In this document: in pieces, positions 1 through 9,726 of the stretch | Layout of the letters: each line of letters starts with the position of its first letter | Numbering within the stretch: the first letter of the stretch is position 1 | Origin: Agrypnia vestita | Taxonomy: Eukaryota; Arthropoda; Insecta; Trichoptera; Phryganeidae | Length of the DNA stretch: 64,000 nt | Reading direction: 5' to 3' | Assembly (NCBI GenBank): GCA_016648135.1 | Contig: JADDOH010023699.1 | Location: 1 to 64,000 of the forward strand | Program-made: the position numbers and the translations under genes | The notes under the pieces: generated by a model | What the model saw: the letters and a program-made list of their open reading frames with translations, nothing else | Told to the model about the DNA's origin: nothing | The model's database searches: none

Positions 1-650
1 ATTTACATGATTTGAAAAATTTTCCATGAGAATTTCTGTACTTTTGTGATTTTGAAATCCATACTGATTCGGATCTAATATGTTAAACTTTATTAGGTAA
101 TTATAGATTTTAGTATGCAAAAATTTTTCTAAGATTTTTTCAATAGCAGGCAGTATACAAATGGGCCTGTAATTAGTATATTCATCATGCTTCCCCCCCT
201 TTATAGATTGGTCTTATAATTCCTATTTTTAACATTCCTGGGATTTCATGCTGTGTCAAGATAGTATTTATAAGATGAACAATCACGGGACCTAGCACAT
301 TTATGTTTCTTTTAATCTCACCCAAGCGTATGCCATCAATACCTGGCATATGAGTAAGTTTCATACCCCTTACTATTTCTATGATATCACTCAGAGACGC
401 TTTAGTGATTAACAAACTCTGTGGTTGATCTACCAAAGAAAAGTCTGACAATTTATGTTCACAATGGTGCAACATTTGATCAATAGAATCCGAGAAATAC
501 TTAACAAAGTTATTACAGATACAAGTGTATGAGGTGCCACTAAAGAATTTTGTTATGATTTCATCACAGTTACTCGTATTTTTTCTACCTAAAATGTTAT
601 TAATTGTATCCCAAGTTTTGTGGCTGTCGTGTAAAGTTTCTCTGAAGAAG
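1..650 (-). pseudogene. Reverse transcriptase N-terminal region (fingers), inverted segment
   Basis: Reading leftward, the linker (HKTWDTINNILG-like) is followed by a 96-residue frame ending PGMLKIGIIRPIYKGG, then by NYRPICILPAIEKILEK and QYGFQNHKST-like sequence up to the window edge. These match the early RT blocks of CR1/Jockey/I-type elements. The frame is broken between 475 and 185. The catalytic motifs are not here; they lie on the opposite strand from 1500 onward. Confidence 0.7.
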
Positions 651-651
651 T

Positions 652-1445
652 TTATAATAGTATTATAATAGAGTTTATAGTAGTAATATAATAGATTCGC
701 TTTTTATTTATCAATACTTTATTTAATTTATTTCTAAACCTCTTATAATTCATTTCATGCGATTTATTTCTAGATGAATTTCTCCACAGCACAAATAATT
801 TATCCCTTTTATTTATTTCTTCTAGCAATGTATTAGTTACCCATGGACATATTGGATTTTGCGATCTATTCACACTTCCGTACGAGTTTATTCTGGACTT
901 TGTATGTATCTCACAAAATTTATTTTTTATACAATCATATATATCACGACAGTTTTTAATTTTTAATATGGAATTCCAATTATGATTTTGAATGAGCAGA
1001 TCTATTTTCTCTTGTTTCATATCCATCAGTCGCCTAGTTTTCATCTTGTGCGTATTGTCAGTTTTCGTGAATATTATTCTTGAAGCTGTAATATAGTGGT
1101 CAGCCACAAGCGACTCACAAACACAAGACAGCAGTTTATTTTCATTTTTATTATTTGGCCTATATCTAATGTAAATATGATCTATGCATGATTGTGATAA
1201 TCGATCATTAACAATAGCTTCTCTTGTGATGTCAAAAATGCACCTTGTAAAATAGTTACTGTTTAGCAAATTTTCATATTTTATAACTAGAGGATCATTT
1301 TCATGTAAGGTATTTATATTTATATCACCAAGAATGATAAAATTATCACTAGTGTTTACATTGCTAATTATTGTTTCAATTTCATTTATATATTGCAATT
1401 TATTCTGATTTGGGTGGTCTATACACCGCTAATATATGAAAATCA
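652..1445 (-). pseudogene. APE-type endonuclease domain and linker of non-LTR retrotransposon (fragment)
   Basis: The 248-residue frame contains hallmarks of the apurinic-endonuclease-like domain that nicks target DNA: ILGDININ (GD-N motif), SCIDHIYIR (S-IDH motif) and ADHYI (terminal D-H motif). Before the open frame, around 1400-1445, IYRPP-like codons can be read in another frame, so a one-base frameshift separates them. The N-terminal catalytic block is missing. After the endonuclease comes the basic linker typical of these ORF2 proteins (KRFRNKLNKVL), which continues toward the RT below 652. Confidence 0.75.
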
Positions 1446-2354
1446 TATATGCTATGACATATACTATGACAAAGAATTTCAATAAGTTGAGTGATCATAT
1501 AAATATAGGAATCGAAGTTCCACAGGGTTCAATATTGGGTCCATTATTATATTTATTGTATATAGATGATCTGCGATATGTTAAATTCCTGGACAAATAT
1601 TTTGTTTATGCTGACGATGCTCTATTAATTTATAGCGGGGATGGCAAAAGCAACTTACAGAGCAGAATTAATGATGATTTTTGTGGCTGAATAAAAATGC
1701 ACTTAGTATTAATGTAAAAAAAACTAATTACATGATTCTAAAACAAAAAAATAAACCACCTTTAAGCCTAACTCTTTTTATAAAGGGAGATATTATAAAA
1801 CAAACTGATTGTGTGAAATATCTGGGGCTTGAAATTAATGAGAGACTTCTATGGACGAATCATATTCGAGTTTTTTAAAAAAACTTGGGTCTATAGTTGG
1901 TGTGACGAAAAGAGCTGAACTATTTGATACAAGAACTAAAAAAAATATCTAAAATGCTTTTATTCTCCCTCATATTTTATATTATGGCATTATTATTTGG
2001 TAACAATGTAACTCACAGGCGCAGGGAATGATACAAAGAACTTTAAACATAGTCCTTAAAATAATCTTCAACCTAGATCAATACACCAGAACCACTGACT
2101 TGTACAAAATAACGCTTATAATGCTTAACCTAGAAGATCTAATATATGTGGAAAAGATAAAGATGACTTATAAAATAAAGAATAAATTATTAAAAACGAA
2201 TATCATCCTTTACCAGAGCAGTGACGTACATAGACAGCACTCAAGAACAAGAGACTATATAAGAAGTGATATACCACGGACTAATAGAGACAGATATAGT
2301 TTCCTATACTCTGCGATCGATTTCTATAATGGAATCCCCAATTCCATAAAATAA
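1445..2354 (+). pseudogene. Reverse transcriptase palm and C-terminal region, sense segment
   Basis: Three successive frames together read as the second half of the RT: VPQGSILGPLLYLLYIDDL, then FVYADDALL (motif C, YADD box), then LNINVKKT-type and VKYLGLEIN thumb blocks, and finally a C-terminal region ending at about 2354. Frameshifts at about 1690, 1880 and 2028 separate them. A diverged relative of the VPQG segment lies at 32040-32195. Confidence 0.75.
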
Positions 2355-2924
2355 TTAAATTGTGTAGAACTATTCAATAAACAGCTGAAGGGACTCGTGT
2401 TGGGGAGGAGATAACTGTTTAACAAATCAATGTATTTAATATGTGTGCCCACTTATTTTACTTTATTTCCTGTCCCCTTATACAAGCATACAACTGCTGT
2501 TTGGAGACATGCTATTTAATTTTTAATTTTAATTAATAGAAGTAATTAATTAATGTAGTATGATCATATAAGAGTATATAAATAAAATAAATATTATTAT
2601 TATTTTAAAAAAACGTTCAGAGCGTTGGGAAATCTTCAACTGTGTGTAGTTTTTTATATTTCTAAGGCAAAATTATTTATATCATTGTTCTTTTAGAGAA
2701 TAAACAGATAATATGCTTGGAGCTACATGGTATCATCTTACGTTTACACAAATCTAAGGTATTAAGCATCAAATTACAAAATATTCATTTTCCCTTTTTT
2801 CGGCGGGGTTTGGTTCATCCCTTCATGACTGTCTGAAGTGAGACTGCGGGACGATAAAGATGATGATGAGGTTTGTGGACATAAGCTCAGACGCTCTTTG
2901 AATAAATAAAATTTGAAAGATTTC

Positions 2925-3170
2925 TATTAGTGGGTCATGTGGAGAGAATTATTGAATAACAAGAAACAAAGTCCCTGCTAAATTCAAGACCAAGAAGGCT
3001 AAGGAGCTAAAATGACACTAAGATGGAGCAACAATGTTCTAAAAGACATATCTGTCTTGGAGATATATCGCCAGAACTGGAGAGAGCTGACGCAAGATCG
3101 AGAACAGTGGAGTAAAGCTCTTGAGGAGGTCAAGACGCGACAGGGATTGTAGAGCACACTGATGATGATA
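2925..3170 (+). pseudogene. RTE-like non-LTR retrotransposon 3' end
   Basis: Near the end one frame reads NWRELTQDREQWSKALEEV and then a stop, a C-terminus typical of RTE/L1-like elements in arthropods. It is followed by a TGATGATGATAATG tail. The upstream part contains GHVER-like residues and stops. Only the 3' end is present. Confidence 0.6.
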
Positions 3171-3177
3171 ATGTTTG

Positions 3178-3312
3178 TTTAGGTAAGGTTAAGTTTGGTT
3201 AGATTAGGTTAGGTTTGGTTTGATAAGGTTAGGTTAGGTTAGGTTAGGTAAGGTTAGGTTAGGTTAGGTGAGGTTAGGTTAGGTTAGGTTAGGTTAGGTT
3301 AGGTTAGGTTAG
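3178..3312. repeat. Interstitial telomere-like (TTAGG)n array
   Basis: About 130 bp is mostly GGTTA/TTAGG period-5 repeats with interspersed variants (TTTGG, TAAGG, TGAGG). TTAGG is the canonical insect telomere unit. The degeneracy and internal position point to an interstitial array rather than a chromosome end. Confidence 0.85.
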
Positions 3313-3380
3313 AACAGTAGAGGAAGGCTCTTAAGAAGACCAAGACCTAACAGGAGTTGTAGAGCAAACAATGATGATGT
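3313..3380 (+). pseudogene. Second RTE-like 3' tail inside the TTAGG-like array
   Basis: The stretch with AACAGTAGAGGAAGGCTC and a downstream ATGATGATG repeats the last 60 or so bases of the 2925-3170 element (EQWSKALEEVKT to stop, in decayed form). It interrupts the TTAGG-like repeats. Confidence 0.55.
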
Positions 3381-3457
3381 TAAGGTTAGATTAGGTTAGG
3401 TTGGATTAGGTTAGATTAGGTTGGGTTAGATTAGATAAGGTTAGGTTAGGTTATGTT
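3381..3457. repeat. Second telomere-like (TTAGG)n array
   Basis: TTAGG-like repeats resume directly after the second retroelement tail, with GGATT and AGATT variants, and end at about 3457. Confidence 0.75.
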
Positions 3458-3479
3458 ATTGTTAACAAACATCCATATA

Positions 3480-3840
3480 AAATATCAAGATCGATTCGAA
3501 ACCTTCCGTACGACAAATTGATTGAGAACCCGGGGAGAGCTTAATCAAAATACGTTTTTCCTTGCTCAACCCGTTCGGCGTCGAGTAACAGGTGCGGCGG
3601 CGATTAGGCACCGGAGGTTTAATGATCTCGTGAGCTTTACAATCGGAGCTTTCGCGATTTAAGGGGTTAATTAGTCGCTCAATATTCCCTTAACGACCAA
3701 CATAGCCTTTCCTTTAAGGGCTTTCGGAAGCGCCGGTAATTAAAATGCGTTTTATGACACACTTTTCAAACCGTCGCGCCTCGGAGATTATTTTTCTTAC
3801 GACTTTTTGGGTTTCGTTTTATTATTGAAATTAAGCTGGT
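3480..3840. other. Unassigned GC-balanced single-copy stretch
   Basis: This 360-bp stretch is less AT-rich than its neighbours, has no repeats, no TE signature and no long open frame. It holds several TTAATTA-type homeodomain-like cores. It could be conserved non-coding DNA; only cross-species alignment could tell. Confidence 0.25.
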
Positions 3841-3969
3841 ACCTTATGATAGGAAACTTTTTTGATCGACTGTGCGAGTTACAAAAAATGTGGATTAAAT
3901 TTACTTTCAATAAATTCGTTTGTTTACTGTTGTAATAATGATTAATTTGGTCTTTAATATGTCATATAA

Positions 3970-3993
3970 CGCACACACACACACTCACACACA
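3970..3993. repeat. CA microsatellite
   Basis: A short interrupted (CA)n run. Confidence 0.8.
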
Positions 3994-4150
3994 TACAGTT
4001 ATGCTTATCTATGCTCAAGTAACATTACTTCTATCTAAATGTGTTTCATTATGAATGAAATTCTGTAAATTCTCATGGCTTTATTATATTTTAATTATGT
4101 ATTATAAAAGTATATTATATAGGCATATAACATAAAGTATATTATAGACA

Positions 4151-4669
4151 CAGGGTGTTTCAAAAATAGTAGCAAAAACTTTACAGGTATATTTCTGCCT
4201 TGATAATGAGTTGAAAATGTTCAAGCAACCATCAATAGTTATGGAGATATGCAATATCAATGTTTGCTTTTTTAAAAATATTTATGGCTTATAATTTTTG
4301 CAAAAAGTTAAATTATCATTACGGTAACTTATATCGATTATTAAAAATTCATTCGCTTCATTACAACTCAAATAAAATGGGAAAACCTAGTAAAAAAATT
4401 TATATTTTTTCAATTTCGCAAGGTTTTTATCATGTACTTCGACTGATATTAAAGCAAAAAAAAATTTCACAATAAATATAAATTACTGTTATAATAGTTC
4501 AAATTTTTGGAAAAAATAAGTCAGAAATATTGAGAAAAAAATTCAAACTTTGATATTGCATATCTCCACAACTATTGATATTAGGTCATGGTTGCTCGAA
4601 CATTTTCGACTTATTATTAAGGCAAGAATCCCCTGTAAAGTTTTTGCTACTAGTTATGAGACACCTTAT
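4151..4669. mobile_element. Palindromic MITE (foldback family 1, copy 1)
   Basis: The ends are complementary: CAGGGTGTTTC at the left, GAGACACCT at the right. The arms (about 110 bp, including AAAACTTTACAGG and GTTCAAGCAACC) pair, and the inner halves also roughly mirror each other around 4400. There is no coding capacity. Related copies lie at 18543, 34430, 49920 and 56838. The CAGGGTGTCTC ends and flanking TA resemble non-autonomous Tc1/mariner-type elements. Confidence 0.75.
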
Positions 4670-4679
4670 ATATGCTATA

Positions 4680-7440
4680 GACAAAGTGTTAAATTTCCAT
4701 AATGTAGCTATGCATTAACTATGCACTAAGTATGAGTTAATTAATGTAGGTATAAATCATCAAAATTTACGCTTCGTAACATACATATAATATAACACTG
4801 TTGGATTCCAAAAAAATAAAAAACTCCTCCATTCTCCATTCTGTCAATTTTGATCTTCTCGTATGTCTTATTATTTAGTCATTTTATTATAAAAGTCATA
4901 ATATTATAGACATGGTTTATACAAGTTTTTGATATGTGTAGGTTTATGCAAGTACATCATTTGCGTGTGTTGCATTAACTTGCATATATCAAAATATAAC
5001 AGAACTTTCCCGGTTACCCAATACAACACGAGTAAAGTTGAGAAGACTATACGAGAGAGGATTGAGTGAAGGAAAATTCGAATAGGCGCCTTCTTCTTAC
5101 TCGTAAATAGGCTTAATCATTAATTTAACCGAGTTAATCATAAGCTTAGCGTTAATAGAGTTTCCACTTATAATCGCATTGAAAAACGTACCTTTATTTA
5201 TAAGGTTTACAAATCAATTATTTGTTTATTCATACAAAACTTATCAAACAGAATTCAAAGCAATCTATGATTCACTGTTTAGAATATCTTCTTATAGGCT
5301 TCATATTATTAAAACTAGCAGTAGCTTCTTTGACCAGAAATAAGTTTAAATGTGAGGACGTTTATACTTATTTCTACTTATTTAATATATTTTTTATATA
5401 CTATTTATACTTTAATTTGCCACAATGCCATTGATGAATCTGGACAGTGACGTATTCGAAAATCATTATCTGGAAAATATACAATATATAAATATAATTT
5501 TCTAAATTATGTTTTATCTTATACAGTTCACACCTTCTTTTTCTAAATTACTGTTATAACTTAAAACAACAACTATCTTACTTTTTTCTCACCTTTATTT
5601 ATTACTGTATTAGCATTTTTGTCTATATTTTTGTTATAATTTTATTTTTTATAAATTATTAAACCTATCAAACTAAAATAAGAAGATTATTACTTAAAAT
5701 TTTGTGTAATAGAAATTTGTAAATATCTAAATTGTTCTACTAATTTGTAAACTATACCTGTCTCAAGTCTCAAGACAGATTCTTATATTTAGATAAACAT
5801 AATCCAACCCAGATAAGATAAAAAATATATATATAGGCGCAAGTTCCAAAAATTTCTGATGAAGAAAAAATAATAAAATAAATATAACAAATTCTGAAAA
5901 TATAATTAGCGTTAGTTCAGCAAAATTCTTATCAAAAATAATATTGACTGGCAGGAAATCTCTCAAGAAGAAGCTATGTATGTTGTGAAATATCCCAACG
6001 ATGTTGTTATTAAAAAATCATATATTGAGTGTTTTAAAATCAAAATATATCCAGTCCATTCTGGGCTGGAAATTATGATGAAGTTTGCCTGAATCCCTTA
6101 AAGCGAGGCTGGGAGAACTCTCTGAGGCCTTTCTACCCCGGGGCTACGGAGTAATGAGAATTATTGCAGACGCCGCCTGCCGAGATATTGCGGAAGCTCA
6201 TTGAAATCTGCTCCGACGCGAACTAAGAAAAACTGTAAAAAGATAATATTTTTATTTGGAAAAATTGTGTACAGCTGGTGTAATTTTTAAAAATGTTTTT
6301 GAGTACAATAATTGTATGCGCGTAAAACTATTTTATTAATTATAAATATATTCATTGTTATTACAAAACTTGTAAGTAATGAAATAAATACACAAAACTA
6401 TTTTATTAATTTTGATAAACTTTGGTAAAGTTAATTTAGCTTTATTTCTGAACTGCCGGCCTAAAAAGACGTGTTTTCTTAGACGTATATTACGTTAAAA
6501 ATTGTGATAATCGAAAAAATGGTAATCGATCAAAAATGTTATGACGTCGGCGACTTTTCGATCCGATGAGTTATTAATATTTATTATTATTATTTATTTA
6601 TTTGTTAATTTCCTTATTTCTTTATTTATTGATTAAGGAATATTAACAGTTTCAATCATCAAAGATTCACAGATATTTAAGGCGTAGTAAATTAATTGGG
6701 TAAGGGAATATTTTTAAGTTGATTTATATTAAGCAACACACAATATTAAAGTGAACATTTGAAACAATATAAAAGTGAGAGTATCAAAGTTTTATAATAT
6801 TTTCAACGATCTAGGAGTGCGACATAAATTATTAATTATTATTATTGGTATTAATTTTAAATATGTGATATTATTTTTTCTCCATTTTTTTAATTTTATT
6901 CTATAATTTTAACAACGAATAAACGAAATTTCTGACGATAACTGTTTTCATCCGTGTTTGCCATCGTGCTAAATTTGAACCAAATTTTCTCCACCCACAA
7001 CACGTCATTAGTTCGCTCGATGAAATTCAATAGTCATCGTGACGTCACTATTCATATATCATATTTAAGGTGTTGACTTTAAATCGGATGGAGTGCCTTC
7101 CCTTATTCACTAGCAAGCTTAACAAATATTTTTAATATATTAAAAAAAAATTAATATAATATTTTAATATAAAAATACTCATCTGTATATGGTAGGTTGA
7201 TAGACAGGTAATGTTCACCAACGTGCAGTATGAGCAAGAACCCTTACCCTAACTGTCTATTAATGAATCTTCCAGTGTTCGTATATATGTCGCAATGTAC
7301 GTGTATAGGTGTAGTGAAATGGGTTTTAAGCAAATAAAAAGCCAATATGCAAGAATCCGTACTTAGGTTTACAATTTCACTGAATTTTTGAGCGATGCAA
7401 AATTTAAAAAGTATAATATTATTCATATTTTTAATATATA
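4680..7440. other. Unassigned AT-rich DNA
   Basis: I see no gene in this stretch. The short open frames at 5222 and 5763 have AT-driven composition and no motif. A GC-richer patch at 6085-6225 resembles ancestral single-copy sequence but carries no recognisable exon. Confidence 0.4.
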
Positions 7441-7640
7441 AAGGATTAACTTTGTGGTTAGATATTTTAACAAAATGTTGCTTATGTTAGAATATAACTA
7501 TTAAAAATGACTTTTTTTCTACCGGTTTTGAGACATAACCCGTCTCTTCGTCAGGAAAATTACTACACTAGTATGTAAATATCACTTCACTCCACAACCA
7601 TAGTATTATTCACACACCAAAACCTTCAAAAAATACTTTT
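7440..7640 (-). mobile_element. PLE terminal-repeat remnant with hammerhead-like motif, family A copy 1
   Basis: On the minus strand the motif reads CTGACGA (7554-7548), a GAGAC/GTCTC hairpin, AAAAC in place of GAAAC, then ACCGGT and TA. Before CTGACGA is TTTTC; after ACCGGTA is GAAAA, so stem I can pair. The sequence on both sides aligns with copies at 38011 and 52074. The G12-to-A change predicts loss of activity. Confidence 0.65.
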
Positions 7641-8115
7641 CACATGCGTTTTACTCTAAGTATATGTTGGCCTTTAGGCCATTTTTCTAAAGGGGGTAAC
7701 GGGATTTATACTGACGGACATAGTGAAAATTGCCGACATAAGACCCACACTCGGCACGGAGCCCCTACTCTTACATATAGAAAAATCACAAATAACGTAG
7801 CTTGGATACGTACTGAGAATTAGGTACGAATACCAAGGATCTTCTTGGCAACCCCGAAAGGAACGCGACCGGTGGGTCACCCCACATTAAGCTGGGAAAA
7901 ACAACAAAAAAATTATATGAAAACATAATGAACACATAAAACTGGTTAACTAATATGGAAGCAGCACAAGATAGATAATCACCCTGTTGAGTGTCTGGGC
8001 TCCCCACCATACTAGGACAAGGGGATGAAGATAACGATGAATACCTCACACGATACAAAATTTTGGAAGACTAAACACTAAATAATATATTAAGTAGTTT
8101 AATTTTGGCAATGTG
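7641..8115. other. Unassigned stretch before the tRNA array
   Basis: No gene is recognised. Overlapping frames on both strands lack motifs. Some GC-richer sequence at 7690-7880 looks like decayed TE sequence. Confidence 0.3.
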
Positions 8116-8121
8116 GCCGTC

Positions 8122-8193
8122 AGCAGAGTGGCGCAGCGGAAGCGTGCTGGGCCCATAACCCAGAGGTCCGTGGATCGAAACCACGCTCTGCTA
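8122..8193 (+). tRNA. Initiator tRNA-Met (CAT), copy 1
   Basis: The 72-nt gene folds as a eukaryotic initiator tRNA: A1:U72 end pair, three G:C pairs (GGG/CCC) beside the anticodon loop CCCATAA, the GATCGAAA T-loop with A in place of the usual TT, and discriminator A. A TTTTT run about 8 nt downstream serves as Pol III terminator. Its 5' flank differs from the internal spacers, so it marks the array edge. Confidence 0.95.
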
Positions 8194-8221
8194 AATATTA
8201 TTTTTGTCTATTGTAGCCACG

Positions 8222-8287
8222 AGCAGAGTGGCGCAGCGTGCTGGGCCCATAACCCAGAGGTCCGTGGATCGAAACCACGCTCTGCTA
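8222..8287 (+). pseudogene. Initiator tRNA-Met copy 2 with 6-nt D-arm deletion
   Basis: Identical to the consensus except that six nucleotides are missing from the D-arm (GCGCAGCG joins directly to TGCTGGG). The A-box region is damaged, so correct folding and Pol III transcription are doubtful. Confidence 0.85.
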
Positions 8288-8315
8288 AATATTATTTTTG
8301 TCTATTGTAGCCACG

Positions 8316-8381
8316 AGCAGAGTGGCGCAGCGTGCTGGGCCCATAACCCAGAGGTCCGTGGATCGAAACCATGCTCTGCTA
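8316..8381 (+). pseudogene. Initiator tRNA-Met copy 3 with D-arm deletion and acceptor/T-stem change
   Basis: It shares the 6-nt D-arm deletion of copy 2 and also has C to T in the 3' half (CCATGCTCTGCT). The two deleted copies are adjacent and on a 94-bp unit, so one probably arose from the other by unit duplication. Confidence 0.85.
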
Positions 8382-8409
8382 AATATTATTTTTGTCTATT
8401 GTAGCCACG

Positions 8410-8481
8410 AGCAGAGTGGCGCAGCGGAAGCGTGCTGGGCCCATAACCCAGAGGTCCGTGGATCGAAACCACGCTCTGCTA
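8410..8481 (+). tRNA. Initiator tRNA-Met (CAT), copy 4
   Basis: Consensus 72-nt initiator tRNA gene. It is the first of eight units that look identical over the full 100 bp, with a 28-nt spacer containing TTTTT. Confidence 0.95.
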
Positions 8482-8509
8482 AATATTATTTTTGTCTATT
8501 GTAGCCACG

Positions 8510-8581
8510 AGCAGAGTGGCGCAGCGGAAGCGTGCTGGGCCCATAACCCAGAGGTCCGTGGATCGAAACCACGCTCTGCTA
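8510..8581 (+). tRNA. Initiator tRNA-Met (CAT), copy 5
   Basis: Identical to copy 4, including the 28-nt spacer. Confidence 0.95.
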
Positions 8582-8609
8582 AATATTATTTTTGTCTATT
8601 GTAGCCACG

Positions 8610-8681
8610 AGCAGAGTGGCGCAGCGGAAGCGTGCTGGGCCCATAACCCAGAGGTCCGTGGATCGAAACCACGCTCTGCTA
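8610..8681 (+). tRNA. Initiator tRNA-Met (CAT), copy 6
   Basis: Identical to copy 4, including the spacer. Confidence 0.95.
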
Positions 8682-8709
8682 AATATTATTTTTGTCTATT
8701 GTAGCCACG

Positions 8710-8781
8710 AGCAGAGTGGCGCAGCGGAAGCGTGCTGGGCCCATAACCCAGAGGTCCGTGGATCGAAACCACGCTCTGCTA
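8710..8781 (+). tRNA. Initiator tRNA-Met (CAT), copy 7
   Basis: Identical to copy 4, including the spacer. Confidence 0.95.
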
Positions 8782-8809
8782 AATATTATTTTTGTCTATT
8801 GTAGCCACG

Positions 8810-8881
8810 AGCAGAGTGGCGCAGCGGAAGCGTGCTGGGCCCATAACCCAGAGGTCCGTGGATCGAAACCACGCTCTGCTA
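8810..8881 (+). tRNA. Initiator tRNA-Met (CAT), copy 8
   Basis: Identical to copy 4, including the spacer. Confidence 0.95.
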
Positions 8882-8909
8882 AATATTATTTTTGTCTATT
8901 GTAGCCACG

Positions 8910-8981
8910 AGCAGAGTGGCGCAGCGGAAGCGTGCTGGGCCCATAACCCAGAGGTCCGTGGATCGAAACCACGCTCTGCTA
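8910..8981 (+). tRNA. Initiator tRNA-Met (CAT), copy 9
   Basis: Identical to copy 4, including the spacer. Confidence 0.95.
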
Positions 8982-9009
8982 AATATTATTTTTGTCTATT
9001 GTAGCCACG

Positions 9010-9081
9010 AGCAGAGTGGCGCAGCGGAAGCGTGCTGGGCCCATAACCCAGAGGTCCGTGGATCGAAACCACGCTCTGCTA
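9010..9081 (+). tRNA. Initiator tRNA-Met (CAT), copy 10
   Basis: Identical to copy 4, including the spacer. Confidence 0.95.
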
Positions 9082-9109
9082 AATATTATTTTTGTCTATT
9101 GTAGCCACG

Positions 9110-9181
9110 AGCAGAGTGGCGCAGCGGAAGCGTGCTGGGCCCATAACCCAGAGGTCCGTGGATCGAAACCACGCTCTGCTA
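9110..9181 (+). tRNA. Initiator tRNA-Met (CAT), copy 11
   Basis: Identical to copy 4, including the spacer. Confidence 0.95.
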
Positions 9182-9209
9182 AATATTATTTTTGTCTATT
9201 GTAGCCACG

Positions 9210-9281
9210 AGCAGAGTGGCGCAGCGGAAGCGTGCTGGGCTCATAACCCACAGGTCCGTGGATCGAAACCACGCTCTGCTA
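9210..9281 (+). pseudogene. Initiator tRNA-Met copy 12, diverged terminal copy
   Basis: The anticodon loop reads CTCATAA, so position 33 is T instead of C, and CCCAG has become CCCAC, which breaks a pair of the anticodon stem. The 28-nt spacer starts normally after it but diverges near 9303. Edge copies of tandem arrays escape homogenisation, which fits. Confidence 0.75.
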
Positions 9282-9516
9282 AATATTATTTTTGTCTATT
9301 GTATCCAACATCAAAATGGCCCTTGCTGTATACATAAACGTATATAATTCTTATTTCGTTAGAAAAGAATTTTATGGACTTAAAATAATTAACTTTTACA
9401 TGATATTGCGTCATTCAGTACGCAATAAATTTTAATGTATATACAGTTAAATTCAGATTATCAATAACAATTTTAAAAAAAATATATTATTTGATCATCT
9501 ACTTATTTCATTAATT

Positions 9517-9558
9517 ACACCTACATGTTTCGGAAAAATCTTGCCATCATCAGGGTGT
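9517..9558 (-). ncRNA. Hammerhead-ribozyme-like motif, canonical core (PLE-associated)
   Basis: On the minus strand: ACACC (stem I), CTGATGA, an imperfect GGCAA/TTTCC hairpin, GAAA, the palindrome ACATGT (stem III, paired only as a dimer), A as the H17 position, then GGTGT, which pairs perfectly with ACACC. All core nucleotides of a type I hammerhead are present. It lies on the same strand as a PLE endonuclease remnant about 1 kb upstream (10490-10745), consistent with a PLE terminal repeat. Confidence 0.75.
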
Positions 9559-9726
9559 TATATAAATGTTAAAATATCAAAATGTATGGTGTCTTTTGTT
9601 TTTTGGTTTTCTAAATTATTTAAAAAAATATTTTTAAATATTATTGCTGAAGTTTTTATAACACAAAATTATTGGATTTTTTTTTAGAATTGGACTAGTA
9701 GTTAAATTTAATTGATTATTTATACA

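Larger units (their letters stand above)
1..2606. mobile_element. Non-LTR retrotransposon with inverted 5' part (twin-primed copy)
   Basis: A single non-LTR element appears in two opposed halves. On the minus strand, 1-1445 reads APE-type endonuclease, linker, then the N-terminal part of the reverse transcriptase (RT). On the plus strand, from about 1445 to 2606, the RT resumes at the VPQG block and runs to the C-terminus and an A/T-rich tail ending in ATTATTATT. This order (antisense 5' segment at left, sense 3' segment at right) is what twin priming produces during target-primed reverse transcription. Both halves carry frameshifts, so the copy is dead. The left end lies outside the window, so the size of any deletion between the halves is unknown. 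Confidence 0.75.
8122..9305 (+). repeat. Tandem tRNA array, 100-bp unit, 12 copies
   Basis: Twelve head-to-tail units consist of a tRNA plus the spacer AATATTATTTTTGTCTATTG and a few more bases. Units 2 and 3 are 94 bp because of the D-arm deletion. Each spacer holds a T5 terminator, so units are probably independent Pol III transcripts. Eight central units look identical. Confidence 0.95.

Noticed and set aside
3178..3457. A chromosome end (telomere)
   Set aside because: The arrays are short, degenerate and flanked on both sides by ordinary sequence.
8122..9305. CRISPR-like array (regular spacing of repeats)
   Set aside because: Spacers are identical rather than unique and the repeat is a tRNA; the genome is eukaryotic.
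8113..9337. Series of overlapping 65-81 residue open frames with repeated sequence
   Set aside because: They are translations of the tRNA array; the tRNA fold and Pol III terminators explain the conservation, and 100 bp is not a multiple of three.
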